A DNA stretch of 64,000 nt from Streptomyces sp. NBC_01231 (GCA_035999765.1 CP108521.1:496001-560000); one strand, 5' to 3'; positions 52,935-61,723 are shown, numbered from the stretch's first letter. Numbers and translations are program-made. The notes: generated by a model not told the origin, from the letters alone.

Positions 52935-53876
52935 ATGTCCAGGTCCGACGTCGTGTTCGAGCAGGTGTCCGTCGCGGACCCGGTCGCGTCCGGCCCCTAC
53001 GCCGTCACCACCGGGCCGGACGAGGCGCTGTGGTGCACCCTCGTCCACGCCGGGAGCATCGCCCGTCTGACACCCGTCGGCCGGCTCGAGCTGCATGCGC
53101 TCGACTCCGCGTCCTGCGGGCCCTCGATCATCACGACGGGTCCGGACGGCGCCCTGTGGTTCACGCGCAGTCGGGACCACCGCATCGGACGCATGACGGT
53201 GGACGGGCGGTCGGCCTCGTTCGCCGTGCCGGTCCCGGGCAGCGGCCCGTTCGGCATCGCCGCGGGTGACGACGGCGCGCTGTGGTTCACGCAGATGCAC
53301 ACGGACCGGATCGGCCGCATCACGGTCGACGGCGGGGTGAGCGAGTTCCCGTTGCCCGTCGAGGGCGCCTTCCCGTCATTCATCACAGCGGGTCCGGACC
53401 GGGCGCTGTGGTTCACCCTGAACCAGGCGGACGCCGTCGGGCGCATCGGGCTCGGCGGGGACGTCACGGTCCATCCGCTGCCCACCACGCACGCTGCGCC
53501 GGTGGGGATCACGCTCGGCGTGGACGGGGCGCTGTGGTTCGTGGAGATCGGCGCCGGGCAGATCGGCCGGATCGACACCGCGGGCCGGGTCCGGGAGTTC
53601 CCGCTCCCGGACCGCGCGTGCCGGCCCCACGCGATCGCCGCCGATCCCGCCAGAGGCGTCTGCTGGTTCACCGAGTGGGGCGCCGGCCGGATCGGCTCGA
53701 TCACGCCCGACGGTCACATCGAGGAGTACGACCTTCCGGACCGCCGCGGTGAACCGCACGGTCTGACGGTGGCACCGGACGGCGCCCTCCACGTCGCCCT
53801 GGAGACGGGACACATCGCGCGGACGGTCCTCCAGGGGCCAGGGCCCCGGCCCCCTGGAGGACGCGGCCGTTCATGA
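52935..53876 (+). CDS. vgb: Virginiamycin B lyase-like (streptogramin lyase) protein
   Basis: A 313-residue protein, typical for Vgb, made of seven repeats of the pattern GPDGALWFT...RIGR (blades of a beta-propeller; e.g. GDDGALWFTQMHTDRIGRI). Near the C-terminus are CWFTEWGAGRIG and GEPHGLTVAPDGALHVALE, which match the region of the catalytic histidine and glutamate of Vgb. The enzyme linearises streptogramin B lactones by elimination, without water. ATG 52935 with GAGGAGCC upstream. Only 52 bp separate it from the ABC-F gene. Related propellers with other functions exist, so activity needs testing. Confidence 0.82.
   Translation: MSRSDVVFEQVSVADPVASGPYAVTTGPDEALWCTLVHAGSIARLTPVGRLELHALDSASCGPSIITTGPDGALWFTRSRDHRIGRMTVDGRSASFAVPVPGSGPFGIAAGDDGALWFTQMHTDRIGRITVDGGVSEFPLPVEGAFPSFITAGPDRALWFTLNQADAVGRIGLGGDVTVHPLPTTHAAPVGITLGVDGALWFVEIGAGQIGRIDTAGRVREFPLPDRACRPHAIAADPARGVCWFTEWGAGRIGSITPDGHIEEYDLPDRRGEPHGLTVAPDGALHVALETGHIARTVLQGPGPRPPGGRGRS
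53826..53862 (+). terminator. Hairpin overlapping the 3' end of the lyase gene
   Basis: GTCCTCCAGGGGCC (53826-53839) pairs with 53848-53862 (one bulged C) around an 8-nt loop. The last codons of the lyase are read through the structure and look random (PGPRPPGGRGRS), so the natural ending may have been lost into the terminator. Confidence 0.7.
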
Positions 53877-53934
53877 GCTCACCTCGTCACCGCGCACCTT
53901 TCGTTGGTCGCTCGTCCAGCATGAGGGGTTGAGG

Positions 53935-54644
53935 TCATGGCGCAACTGCCGGACGACCGGGCCCGGATGGATCCGCACGCCCTGGCCCGATGTCCGTGAC
54001 CCGGGATCCGTGGAGGAGATCCGGGAGCTCGGGCGGCGCTGCTGGATCCGGTACCCGCCGCACGCCGAAGCGGCTCGAAACGGGCTTCCAATCGCTGTCG
54101 AGGGCCCACCGCTCGGCCGCCGCCATCAGTAGTTGTGTGGCAGGGGCCTTGATCTGCCCATAGTCGAGCAGGCCCGGCACGCTGAGGGCCAGGCGCTTCT
54201 TGAACGCCCCCCACGCTTGGCGGGCGGCTTCATCCGCGCGCAAGTAGTCACGGAACAGCAGGGCGAACCGGACATTGGACCCTCCCGCCTCCCGCAGGTG
54301 GATGTTGCACCGTCGTGCTCCGACCGGCGGGGCGAACACCAGCTTCGGGCAGTGCTGCCCTCCCGAAACCTCCGCACGATTCCAGGGCTCCGGTCGGCAG
54401 CGGAACCCGACCGCGGCCAGGAGTCCGGCCTGTCGATCCTCGTCGATGGCGTCGACCACCACTGGACGTCCACACAGTCCTTGGCGGCAAGGCCTGGCAC
54501 AGCGGTGGACCCGACGTGATCGACTGCGAGGGCATGGTCTCCGAGCGCGCCGCGCACTGTCCTGGCCAACTGCTCGAAGTCCACCGCCCATTGCGGCTGG
54601 TAGTCCACCACTGCCACCGGAGCCGACTCATCAGGAAAAGGCAT
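53935..54644 (-). pseudogene. GrpB-family nucleotidyltransferase-like gene, frameshifted
   Basis: ATG 54644 gives MPFPDESAPVAVVDYQPQWA, VDHVGSTAVPGLAAKDCVDV as in GrpB/dephospho-CoA-kinase-associated proteins. Near 54460 the frame changes and the rest (VVDAIDEDRQAGLLAAVGFR, CNIHLREAGG, LLFRDYLRADEAARQAWGAF) continues in another frame. The last 40 codons to 53935 look like readthrough. One indel separates the halves. Confidence 0.75.
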
Positions 54645-55339
54645 GCCGACAGCATGGGCGAGCCCCACGCAAAGCTTCTACTTGACCGAGTCGATGCATC
54701 CGGACGACCGCGGTCCCTCCCTCCAGATCCACCGTTGTCCTGTCCGGCGGTGCCCCGTCATCCTGTTTGTCCGGCAGGACCAGTGCCGATTGCCGCTCCT
54801 CCGACTCGTTCTGCTTGCCCGGCGAAAAACTCGCGTGGAGCTGCTCAAACCCGGTCGCCGATATCTGGCCCTGTCGTGCGCTGTTTCGCCACGGCAGCAC
54901 CCCAGCCCGCCCCGCGCGCAACAGCAGTTGGTCGACGAAAGCGAGCAAGGTCAGCTGTTCGGGGCTGAGCGCGTCGAACACGACGCGTCCATCCGGCCGG
55001 GTCGCTGCGGTGACTCGGTCAGCTTCTCGCCAGGGAGGCTGGTGTGCTGGCGCTCGGCGGCCCGGAGGGGGTCTCGGCCGACCGGCCGCTGGTGCTGCCG
55101 GCTGCCCGGGTCGGCGGCCGTGGCGCCCCCGTACCGACGCCGGATCTGCGGCCCGGCCGGGCCGCGGAGCCCAAGCGGGATGGTTCTCCAGACACTTGAA
55201 GTTGTCTCATCCGAGCGACATCGCCGCATCTCCCGGCGCCCCCATGGCAGCTCCAACGTTGTGACGTGGTGGCGGCGCAAGCCCGCACGGCCCGTGGACA
55301 CCGACCCCGACCTCGCTCGCATTCAGCAAGAGCGGAGCG
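54645..55339. other. Gap with a possible protein scrap
   Basis: No intact gene. On the minus strand around 54850-54990 a frame reads VVFDALSPEQLTLLAFVDQL and LLRAGRAGVLPW, helical and protein-like but without an assignable family; it is interrupted on both sides. The rest holds nothing I can support. Confidence 0.3.
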
Positions 55340-56032
55340 TCACGCCGGCGGCCGGGTGAGTTTGTCGGCCACGGCATCGAGGACCCAGTCCAGGCCGGTC
55401 GCGAAGGATGCCTCGGCGTCCACGTCCGTGCCGTCGTACACGGCCTTGGCCAGCGCCGGGAAGCGGCCCGTGGCCAACATCCTCGTCACATGCGGGCCGG
55501 AGGCGCGCTGCCAGTCGCGCTTGGACAGGCCCGTGGCGCGCTCGGCCCGCAGGTTCGCGATCTCGCGCCTGATCGCGCCAGTGAAGTAGGCGCTGACAGT
55601 CTCCACGGCACGCATGACGGTGTCGATGTCGGCGAGGCCCTCAAGGGCGGCGAGCGTGGCCTCGGTCACGGCGAGGCCGTTCGGGCCCAGGGTCGGGCGG
55701 CCGCCGAGCAGGTCGGCCAGCCATTCGTGGCGAAGAACGGCCTGCCTGGTGCGGTGGGCGAGGACCCCCAGCGCCTCCCGCCAGTCACCGGGCTGCCCCT
55801 CGGGGAGAATCTCGGCCTGGACCTCGTCCACCATGAGGTCGAACAGCTCCTGCTTGGTGGAGATGTATCCGTACAGCCGCATAGGGCCGGCGTTCAGCCG
55901 GGCGGCGACCTTGCGCAATGACACCGCCTCCAGCCCGCCCTCGTCGGCCAGCGCGATGGCGGCGGCGACGATCCGCTCCCGGTCGAGCGGCACGGGGCGA
56001 GCCGGCTGCTCCGGCCGGTCCCACACAGTCAT
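55340..56032 (-). CDS. TetR-family repressor (tetracycline-repressor C-domain type)
   Basis: A 230-residue protein with a helix-turn-helix at about 20-60 (GGLEAVSLRKVAARLNAGPM, RLYGYISTKQELFDLM) and the TetR_C_1-type core found in TetR-class tetracycline repressors (residues 70-215). ATG 56032. It is divergent from the TetX-like monooxygenase at 56086 with 53 bp between and two palindromes there. That pairing suggests sensing of a tetracycline-like or other polycyclic compound. Confidence 0.9.
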   Translation of the reverse strand: MTVWDRPEQPARPVPLDRERIVAAAIALADEGGLEAVSLRKVAARLNAGPMRLYGYISTKQELFDLMVDEVQAEILPEGQPGDWREALGVLAHRTRQAVLRHEWLADLLGGRPTLGPNGLAVTEATLAALEGLADIDTVMRAVETVSAYFTGAIRREIANLRAERATGLSKRDWQRASGPHVTRMLATGRFPALAKAVYDGTDVDAEASFATGLDWVLDAVADKLTRPPA

Positions 56033-56047
56033 GGTCACACCGTTCTG

Positions 56048-56081
56048 TTGCGATGCAGTGCAATGGGGAAATACAGTGTAT
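56048..56081. promoter_or_regulatory. Operators in the TetR/TetX-like gap
   Basis: TTGCGATGCAGTGCAA (56048-56063) has inverted TTGC/GCAA ends, and ATACAGTGTAT (56071-56081) is a perfect 5-bp palindrome around a central G that ends 4 bp before the monooxygenase start. Together they fill most of the 53-bp divergent gap, as expected for a TetR-controlled divergent promoter. Confidence 0.6.
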
Positions 56082-56085
56082 CAAC

Positions 56086-57204
56086 ATGAGACATCGTATC
56101 GCCGTGGTCGGCAGTGGCCCTGCCGGCCTTACCTTCGCCCGGGTCCTGCACCGCCATGGACACCCCGTCGCCGTCCTCGAACGCGATCCCGCCCCTGACG
56201 CCCGCCCCCCGGGCGGCACGCTGGACCTGCACGAAGGGCTGGGCCAGCTCGCGCTGGACAAGGCGGGGCTGCTGGCGGAGTTCCAGGCGCTTTCCCGTTC
56301 CGAGGGGCAGGCCATGCGCATCCTGGACACGGACGGGACGGTCCTGCGTGACTGGCGGCCGCGTCCAGATGACCGGGCCAATCCCGAGATCGACCGCAGG
56401 CAACTCCGTGACCTGCTGCTCGGCCCTCTCGACGTCCAGTGGGGGCGGGCCGTGACGCAGGTGGTGCCGGGGACCGGAGATGGCGTACTGGTCCAGTTCG
56501 CGGACGGGCGACAGGAAACGTTCGACCTCGTGGTCGGCGCGGACGGCGCCTGGTCCCGGGTCCGCCCGGCAGCCTCGTCGGTGACGCCGCACTACACCGG
56601 CGTCACCTCGGTCGAGACCTCCCTCGACGACGTCGACACCCGCCATCCTGACCTCGCCCGGTTGATCGGCGACGGTTCCGTGGCCGTGTACGGCGTGAAC
56701 CGAAGCCTCGTCGCGCAGCGCAACAGCGGCGGCCACGTCAAGGTGTACACCAAATTCCGCGCGCCGCTGGACTGGCACACGAACCTGGACCTGGCCGACG
56801 ACGAGGCCGTGCGATCGGGCCTGCTGGCTCTGTTCGACGGCTGGGCCGCTCCCGTCCTCGACCTCCTCCGCCACGGCACCGCTTTCGTCCACCGCCCCTT
56901 CTACGTCCTGCCCGTGTCCCACACCTGGACCCACGTCTTCGGGGTGACGCTACTGGGCGACGCCGCCCATCTGATGCCTCCGTTGGGAGCGGGCGCGAAC
57001 CTCGCGATGCTGGAAGGCGCCGAACTCGCCGAGTCCATCGCCACCGGCCCCGAAGACCTTGACGAGGCCGTCCGCACCTTCGAGGAACAGATGTGGGCAC
57101 GGGCCGGCAAGTGGGCGAAGATCACGACGGCCGGTCTGGAACGCCTTGTGAGCCCGGATCCCGCCGAAGCCCTCGCCCTCTTCGACCAAGTCCAGCCATC
57201 CTGA
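56086..57204 (+). CDS. TetX-like FAD-dependent monooxygenase
   Basis: A 372-residue flavoprotein monooxygenase of the TetX/tetracycline-destructase branch. FAD motif GSGPAG at 9-14, GGTLDLHEGLGQLALDKAGL (43-62) and NPEIDRRQLRDLLL (99-112) parallel TetX sequence blocks. NADPH/FAD motif GADGAWSRVR is at 151-160 and GDAAHLMPPLGAGANLAM at 291-308; EEQMWARAGKWAK near the end also recalls TetX. It would hydroxylate and inactivate tetracyclines or an analogous polyketide. It is divergent from a TetR-type repressor. Other class A monooxygenases can share some of these motifs. Confidence 0.8.
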   Translation: MRHRIAVVGSGPAGLTFARVLHRHGHPVAVLERDPAPDARPPGGTLDLHEGLGQLALDKAGLLAEFQALSRSEGQAMRILDTDGTVLRDWRPRPDDRANPEIDRRQLRDLLLGPLDVQWGRAVTQVVPGTGDGVLVQFADGRQETFDLVVGADGAWSRVRPAASSVTPHYTGVTSVETSLDDVDTRHPDLARLIGDGSVAVYGVNRSLVAQRNSGGHVKVYTKFRAPLDWHTNLDLADDEAVRSGLLALFDGWAAPVLDLLRHGTAFVHRPFYVLPVSHTWTHVFGVTLLGDAAHLMPPLGAGANLAMLEGAELAESIATGPEDLDEAVRTFEEQMWARAGKWAKITTAGLERLVSPDPAEALALFDQVQPS

Positions 57205-57309
57205 CCGCCAAGCGCGAGACCACCAGCACCAACAGCTCGCCACGGCTTCATGGGACAGTGCGGCCACCACACCTGGTCTCGAACCAGAATCGCTGATCGT
57301 TCTGAGACC

Positions 57310-58158
57310 TCAACTGCTGCACCGCATCTCCCTTTCGAGGAAAGCGCGGAAGGTGCGCGCGGGCCGACCGGTGAGACGCTGGACGGTGTTGGTTGTGCGG
57401 TCTTCCGTCCCCTCGGCAATGGCACGGTCCATGCCGGCCAGCATGGAGGCGAACTGCACGGGGACAACTTCGGTGAGGCGATCGCGCATCTGCTCGTAGG
57501 ACAGACGGCGGTGACCCACGGGCCGACCCGTGACCTCGGTGATGATGGTGACGATGTCGTCGTAGCTGAGCGCCTCCGGTCCCGTGAGGACGAGATCGGT
57601 GTCGGGAGCGTGTTCGTCGGTCAGGGCGCGGACGGCGACGGCCGCGATGTCCTCTGCGTCGACAAAGCCGATCCGACCGCTCCCAGTGGCAGTCCATACG
57701 ACGCCGTCCTCACGGATGCTGCGAGCATGCGCGTGCGTGCCGGTGAAGTTCTGCATGAACCACGAGGGCCGCAGCACCGCCCATTGTTCGAACAGATCGG
57801 GCAGGGCCTGGTGCACCGTTCCCACTGCCGGGCCGCCTTCGGAGATGGCCGAGGAACTCAGCAGCACCGCACGTTGCATGCCGGCGGTGCGGGCCCGACG
57901 GAGGAACGGCAGCATGATCGCCGCCGGGTCGGGGTCACCCAGGGGCGGTATGAGGTAGACACGGTCAACTCCGTCGAGTGCGGCAGCGTGCGTGGCGGGG
58001 TCGTACCAGTCGAAGAGGACCGGCTCAGCGCCGGGAACCGCGGTGGCGTGACGGCTTGCGGCTTTGACACGGTGACCGGCGGCCGTCAGCTGCGCGGCGG
58101 TGCGACTGCCGGTGGTGCCGGTCGCGCCGATGACCAGAGTCGCGCCGGCGGTGGTCAT
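57310..58158 (-). CDS. NmrA-like NAD(P)-binding protein
   Basis: A 282-residue atypical SDR of the NmrA/QOR2 group, with IGATGTTGSRTAAQLTAAGH at residues 10-29, RPSWFMQNF, GRIGFVDAEDIAAVAVRAL and GPEALSYDDIV. These proteins usually lack the YxxxK catalytic pair and act as NADP sensors or reductases of quinones. ATG 58158 overlaps the stop of the SnoaL-like gene as ATGA. The pair is divergent from the TetR at 58667. Confidence 0.9.
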   Translation of the reverse strand: MTTAGATLVIGATGTTGSRTAAQLTAAGHRVKAASRHATAVPGAEPVLFDWYDPATHAAALDGVDRVYLIPPLGDPDPAAIMLPFLRRARTAGMQRAVLLSSSAISEGGPAVGTVHQALPDLFEQWAVLRPSWFMQNFTGTHAHARSIREDGVVWTATGSGRIGFVDAEDIAAVAVRALTDEHAPDTDLVLTGPEALSYDDIVTIITEVTGRPVGHRRLSYEQMRDRLTEVVPVQFASMLAGMDRAIAEGTEDRTTNTVQRLTGRPARTFRAFLEREMRCSS

Positions 58159-58580
58159 CGGCTGCTCCCGGCGAAGTCGGTGCCGGGTTCCAGGACGACG
58201 AGGGGGTTCCAGTAGTCACGGTAGGACGTGATGCGACCGTCTTGAACGGTTACGACGGCGATGTAGGTCATGTCAAAGGGGCCGTCGGTCTCCACCAGGC
58301 GGCCGACGCCGCGCATCTCGACCACGAGGGTCTGCGGATCGGTGGTCTGGTGGATCTGCAGGTCGGGGAAGTCGTGCAGGTCGATGTGGTCGGGGTAGCG
58401 GCCCATGTAGGCAGCGATGGCCTCCTTGCCCTCCAGACGCTGAGGCCAGCCCTCAGGGGCGAAGGGGAACTCCATCACACCGTCTTCGGCCCACAGGCCG
58501 ACCCAGCCGGCGATGTCCTTGTCCAACAGCAGCCGCAGGCTGTGGCGGTAGAGATCCGCCGGAGAAGTCGGTTCGCGCAT
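58155..58580 (-). CDS. SnoaL-like (NTF2-fold) protein
   Basis: A 141-residue protein of the SnoaL/NTF2-like fold: KDIAGWVGLWAEDGVMEFPF near residue 25, PDLQIHQTTDPQTLVVEMRG, and TYIAVVTVQDGRITSYRDYWNP at the end. Some members are polyketide cyclases, others bind or isomerise small substrates. ATG 58580 follows GGAGG. Translationally coupled to the NmrA-like gene. Confidence 0.88.
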   Translation of the reverse strand: MREPTSPADLYRHSLRLLLDKDIAGWVGLWAEDGVMEFPFAPEGWPQRLEGKEAIAAYMGRYPDHIDLHDFPDLQIHQTTDPQTLVVEMRGVGRLVETDGPFDMTYIAVVTVQDGRITSYRDYWNPLVVLEPGTDFAGSSR

Positions 58581-58603
58581 GGGTATCCTCCATCTCATAG
58601 AAT

Positions 58604-58647
58604 CCGGACCGAAGGTCCGGTTTCAAAGATACGGACTAGCGGTCCGT
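58604..58647. promoter_or_regulatory. Two TetR operators between SnoaL and TetR genes
   Basis: CCGGACCGAAGGTCCGG (58604-58620) and ACGGACTAGCGGTCCGT (58631-58647) are 17-bp palindromes with the consensus CGGAC-N5-GTCCG and starts 27 bp apart. They lie in the 86-bp divergent gap and probably control both directions. The layout parallels the double operator of the TetR at 701. Confidence 0.8.
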
Positions 58648-58666
58648 TTTGCAAAGGAGGGGCAGC

Positions 58667-59275
58667 ATGCCTGAGCGCAAATCCCGCAAGGACGCCGTCC
58701 GTAACCGGGAGGCCGTGCTCGCAGCCGCCGACGCGCTCTTCGCCCACCAGGAAAGCCCCGGGGACGTCACCATGGCCGATATCGCAGTAGCGGCCGGCGT
58801 CGGCAAGGGCACGCTCTTCCGAGCCTTCGGCGATCGCGCCGGGCTGCTCCGCGCGATGTACGAGGCACGACTCGAACCAATCCGAGAAGCCGTCCAAGCC
58901 GGCCCGCCACCCCTGGGGCCCGCCACCCCGCCCCAACAGCGCGTGCCCGCCCTGCTCGATGCCATCTTGTGCTTCAAACTCGACAACCGGCGCCTCGCAC
59001 TGGCCCTGGAGGAAAGCGGGAGCGGAAGCCCGTACCAGACGGAGCATTACGAGCGGTGGCACGGGCTGCTCCAAGCCGTACTGGAACAGATCCCAGGACT
59101 GACCGACAGCGACTTCACCGCCCACGCCCTGCTCGCCGCCACCCGAGCCGACCTCGTCGAGCACCTGGCCGGACAAGAGCGCGTGCCGCGGGAAACAGCG
59201 CGGACGCAATTGGCGAACTTCGCCACCAGAGTCCTGACGGCCGGCCCACCGCAGGGATCGACCACCGAGGACTGA
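58667..59275 (+). CDS. TetR-family repressor of the NmrA/SnoaL pair
   Basis: A 202-residue TetR protein with helix-turn-helix VTMADIAVAAGVGKGTLFRA at about 30-49 and an all-helical C-domain. ATG 58667 follows AAAGGAGG. Two palindromic operators lie immediately upstream, and the SnoaL-NmrA genes are divergent, so it is the local switch. Confidence 0.92.
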   Translation: MPERKSRKDAVRNREAVLAAADALFAHQESPGDVTMADIAVAAGVGKGTLFRAFGDRAGLLRAMYEARLEPIREAVQAGPPPLGPATPPQQRVPALLDAILCFKLDNRRLALALEESGSGSPYQTEHYERWHGLLQAVLEQIPGLTDSDFTAHALLAATRADLVEHLAGQERVPRETARTQLANFATRVLTAGPPQGSTTED

Positions 59276-59389
59276 TCGAAGACCACGCGGAAGAAGACGC
59301 GACAGGCTACTCAACGGCAGGCACGGCGCCCGGCGTGCTCGCGATGCAGCTCCAGTTGCGGCTTCTGAACCAGACCAGACCAGGTCAGG

Positions 59390-59788
59390 TCAGCGCCGGA
59401 CCGCAGGGGCGGCCTGATCCAGGCGGCTGCGGAGGGTGGCCGCGAAGTCCTCCGCGCGGGACAGCTGGACGCGCAGCTTTTCCACCTGTTGGGCGGCGGC
59501 CCGCTCGTAGGTCCGCACGCGCTCCAGGAGGGCCTCGCGCTCGTCGGCGTCGAAAGTGTCGTCACCGTCCAGACGGTCGGTGGCGTCCAGCAGGTCGCGC
59601 ATCTGCTCCAGGGTGAAGCCCAGTGGCTTCATCCGGCGGATGACCATGACGCGGGCGACGTCATCCTCGGTGTAGAGGCGAAAGCCGCCCTGGGAGCGTG
59701 CGGAAGGGACGACGAGACCGGTCTCCTCGTAGTGACGGATGGTGCGCAGGGACAGTTCGGTCCGCGCGGCGACTTCGCCGATCTGCAT
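59390..59788 (-). CDS. MerR-family regulator
   Basis: A 132-residue MerR protein: MQIGEVAARTELSLRTIRHY EETGLVVPSARSQGG winged helix (1-35), a middle helix (RRMKPLGFTLEQMRDLLDAT) and a dimerisation helix (RVRTYERAAAQQVEKLRVQL). No cysteine pattern for metals or redox is visible, so it is not a classic MerR/SoxR sensor. ATG 59788, with GTG 59803 a possible alternative. Divergent from the SulP transporter with a 24-bp palindrome between. Confidence 0.9.
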   Translation of the reverse strand: MQIGEVAARTELSLRTIRHYEETGLVVPSARSQGGFRLYTEDDVARVMVIRRMKPLGFTLEQMRDLLDATDRLDGDDTFDADEREALLERVRTYERAAAQQVEKLRVQLSRAEDFAATLRSRLDQAAPAVRR

Positions 59789-59860
59789 GTGCTTGTCGTC
59801 CACGCCCGTGGCCCTGGCCCTTCGCCTCGTGGCGGGCCGCGTCCGTACCAGCCCACCGAA

Positions 59861-59884
59861 CTCTACTCTAACGTTAGGGTAGAG
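59861..59884. promoter_or_regulatory. MerR operator, near-perfect 24-bp palindrome
   Basis: CTCTACTCTAAC (59861-59872) mirrors GTTAGGGTAGAG (59873-59884) with one symmetric mismatch pair. Such long dyads lie between over-spaced -35 and -10 boxes in MerR-controlled promoters. The rest of the gap 59885-60207 (about 320 bp) shows no gene. Confidence 0.75.
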
Positions 59885-60207
59885 TTGGTGACAGCGAGGG
59901 CGGCTCCGGCTGCTCCGCTGCTGCCGTTCCGGGGCCGATGGCGCCCCCGGCGAAGATCCGATTCTTGCAGGAGAGCGCGTGCGCGAGCACATGACACCGG
60001 TCGCCGCCGCCTGCCCGCCGTGACCCTTCGCCCCCGGACGTGAGCTGCACGGCGGCGAACGCCCGCTTCCCGCGCGGCGTCCCTCCTTTGACTTCCGGCC
60101 CGCCCCGCGGGTCGTCCGCGAGGTACCGGCCCGGCCCCTGCGGACCCTCCCCCGCACGCCCCGGCCCGCCAGTGGGGTGTGCCTGAACACGACAGGTACG
60201 CATCTCC

Positions 60208-61710
60208 TTGTCTTCTACCGCTGTGACCCCCACCGCGCGGTTGCGCGGCCTACGCCCTGACTGGCTGAACAACCCAAGGGTCTGGCGCACCGAGGTCCTG
60301 GCCGGCCTGGTCGTCGCCCTGGCTCTCATCCCCGAGGCGATCTCGTTCTCGATCATCGCCGGTGTCGACCCGGCGATCGGCCTGTTCGCCTCGTTCACCA
60401 TGGCCGTGACCATCTCGATCGTCGGCGGCCGCCGGGCCATGATCTCCGCCGCCACCGGCGCCGTCGCACTCGTGATCGCCCCGCTCAACCGTGAGCACGG
60501 CTTCGGCTACCTGGTCGCCGCCGTGATCCTCGGCGGCGTCATCCAGGTCGTTCTCGGAGCGCTGGGCATCGCGAAGCTGATGCGGTTCGTACCGCGCTCG
60601 GTGATGGTCGGCTTCGTCAACGCCCTCGCCATCCTGATCTTCATGGCGCAGGTCCCCGAAATGCACGACGTCCCCTGGGCGGTGTACCCGCTGATCATCG
60701 GCGGGCTCGCGCTGATGGTGTTCTTCCCCAAGGTCACCAAGGTGATCCCGGCCCCGCTCGTCTCCATCGTCATCCTCACCGTCATCACGGTGGCAGCCGG
60801 GATCGCGGTGCCGACCGTGGGCGACAAGGGCGACCTGCCGACCTCCCTGCCTGTACCGGGTCTGCCCGACGTGCCGTTCACGATGGCCACCCTGACGACC
60901 ATCGCCCCCTACGCGCTCGCCATGGCGCTGGTCGGCCTGATGGAGTCACTGATGACGGCCAAACTGGTCGACGACATCACCGACACCCGCTCCTCCAAGA
61001 CCCGCGAGTCCATCGGCCAGGGCATCGCCAACATCGTCACTGGCTTCTTCGGCGGCATGGGCGGCTGCGCCATGATCGGCCAGACCATGATCAACGTGAA
61101 GGTCTCCGGCGCCCGCACCCGCCTGTCCACGTTCCTGGCGGGCTCCTTCCTGATGGTGCTGTGCATCGTCTTCGGACCGGTCGTCTCCGACATCCCCATG
61201 GCCGCCCTGGTCGCCGTCATGGTGATGGTGTCGTACGCGACCTTCGACTGGCACTCCATCGCCCCGAAGACCCTCAAGCGGATGCCGGCCGGGGAGGTCA
61301 CCGTCATGGTCATCACCGTGATCTGCGTGGTCGCCACCTCCAACCTCGCCATCGGCGTCGTCGTCGGCTCCATCACGGCGATGGTCATCTTCGCCAAGCG
61401 CGTCGCCCACCTCGCCAAGGTCACCGCGGCCACCGACCCCGACGGAGGCAGCGTGGTCTACTCCGTGACCGGCGAACTGTTCTTCGCCTCCTCCAACGAC
61501 CTCGTCACCCAGTTCAACTACGCCACCGACCCCAACAGGGTCGTCATCGACCTGAGCGCCGCCCACATCTGGGACGCCTCCTCGGTCGCCGCCCTGGACG
61601 CCATCGAGACCAAGTACGCCCAGCGCGGCAAGACGGTAGAAATCATCGGCCTGAACGACCCGAGCGCCGACCTGCACACCAAGCTCACCGGCGAACTGAC
61701 CAGCCACTAA
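60208..61710 (+). CDS. SulP-family (SLC26) anion transporter with STAS domain
   Basis: A 500-residue membrane protein. It begins with LRPDWLNNPRVWRTEVLAGL, followed by about eleven hydrophobic helices with the SulP motifs GLFASFTMAVTISIVGGRRA and SVMVGFVNALAILIFMAQVP. The C-terminal STAS domain covers about 405-490 (VYSVTGELFFASSNDLVTQF, VVIDLSAAHIWDASSVAALD). SulP proteins move sulfate, bicarbonate or other anions. TTG 60208 is taken as start; GTG 60223 is possible, and the ribosome site is weak. Divergent MerR regulator. Confidence 0.9.
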   Translation: MSSTAVTPTARLRGLRPDWLNNPRVWRTEVLAGLVVALALIPEAISFSIIAGVDPAIGLFASFTMAVTISIVGGRRAMISAATGAVALVIAPLNREHGFGYLVAAVILGGVIQVVLGALGIAKLMRFVPRSVMVGFVNALAILIFMAQVPEMHDVPWAVYPLIIGGLALMVFFPKVTKVIPAPLVSIVILTVITVAAGIAVPTVGDKGDLPTSLPVPGLPDVPFTMATLTTIAPYALAMALVGLMESLMTAKLVDDITDTRSSKTRESIGQGIANIVTGFFGGMGGCAMIGQTMINVKVSGARTRLSTFLAGSFLMVLCIVFGPVVSDIPMAALVAVMVMVSYATFDWHSIAPKTLKRMPAGEVTVMVITVICVVATSNLAIGVVVGSITAMVIFAKRVAHLAKVTAATDPDGGSVVYSVTGELFFASSNDLVTQFNYATDPNRVVIDLSAAHIWDASSVAALDAIETKYAQRGKTVEIIGLNDPSADLHTKLTGELTSH

Positions 61711-61723
61711 CCCTTTGCCCCGC

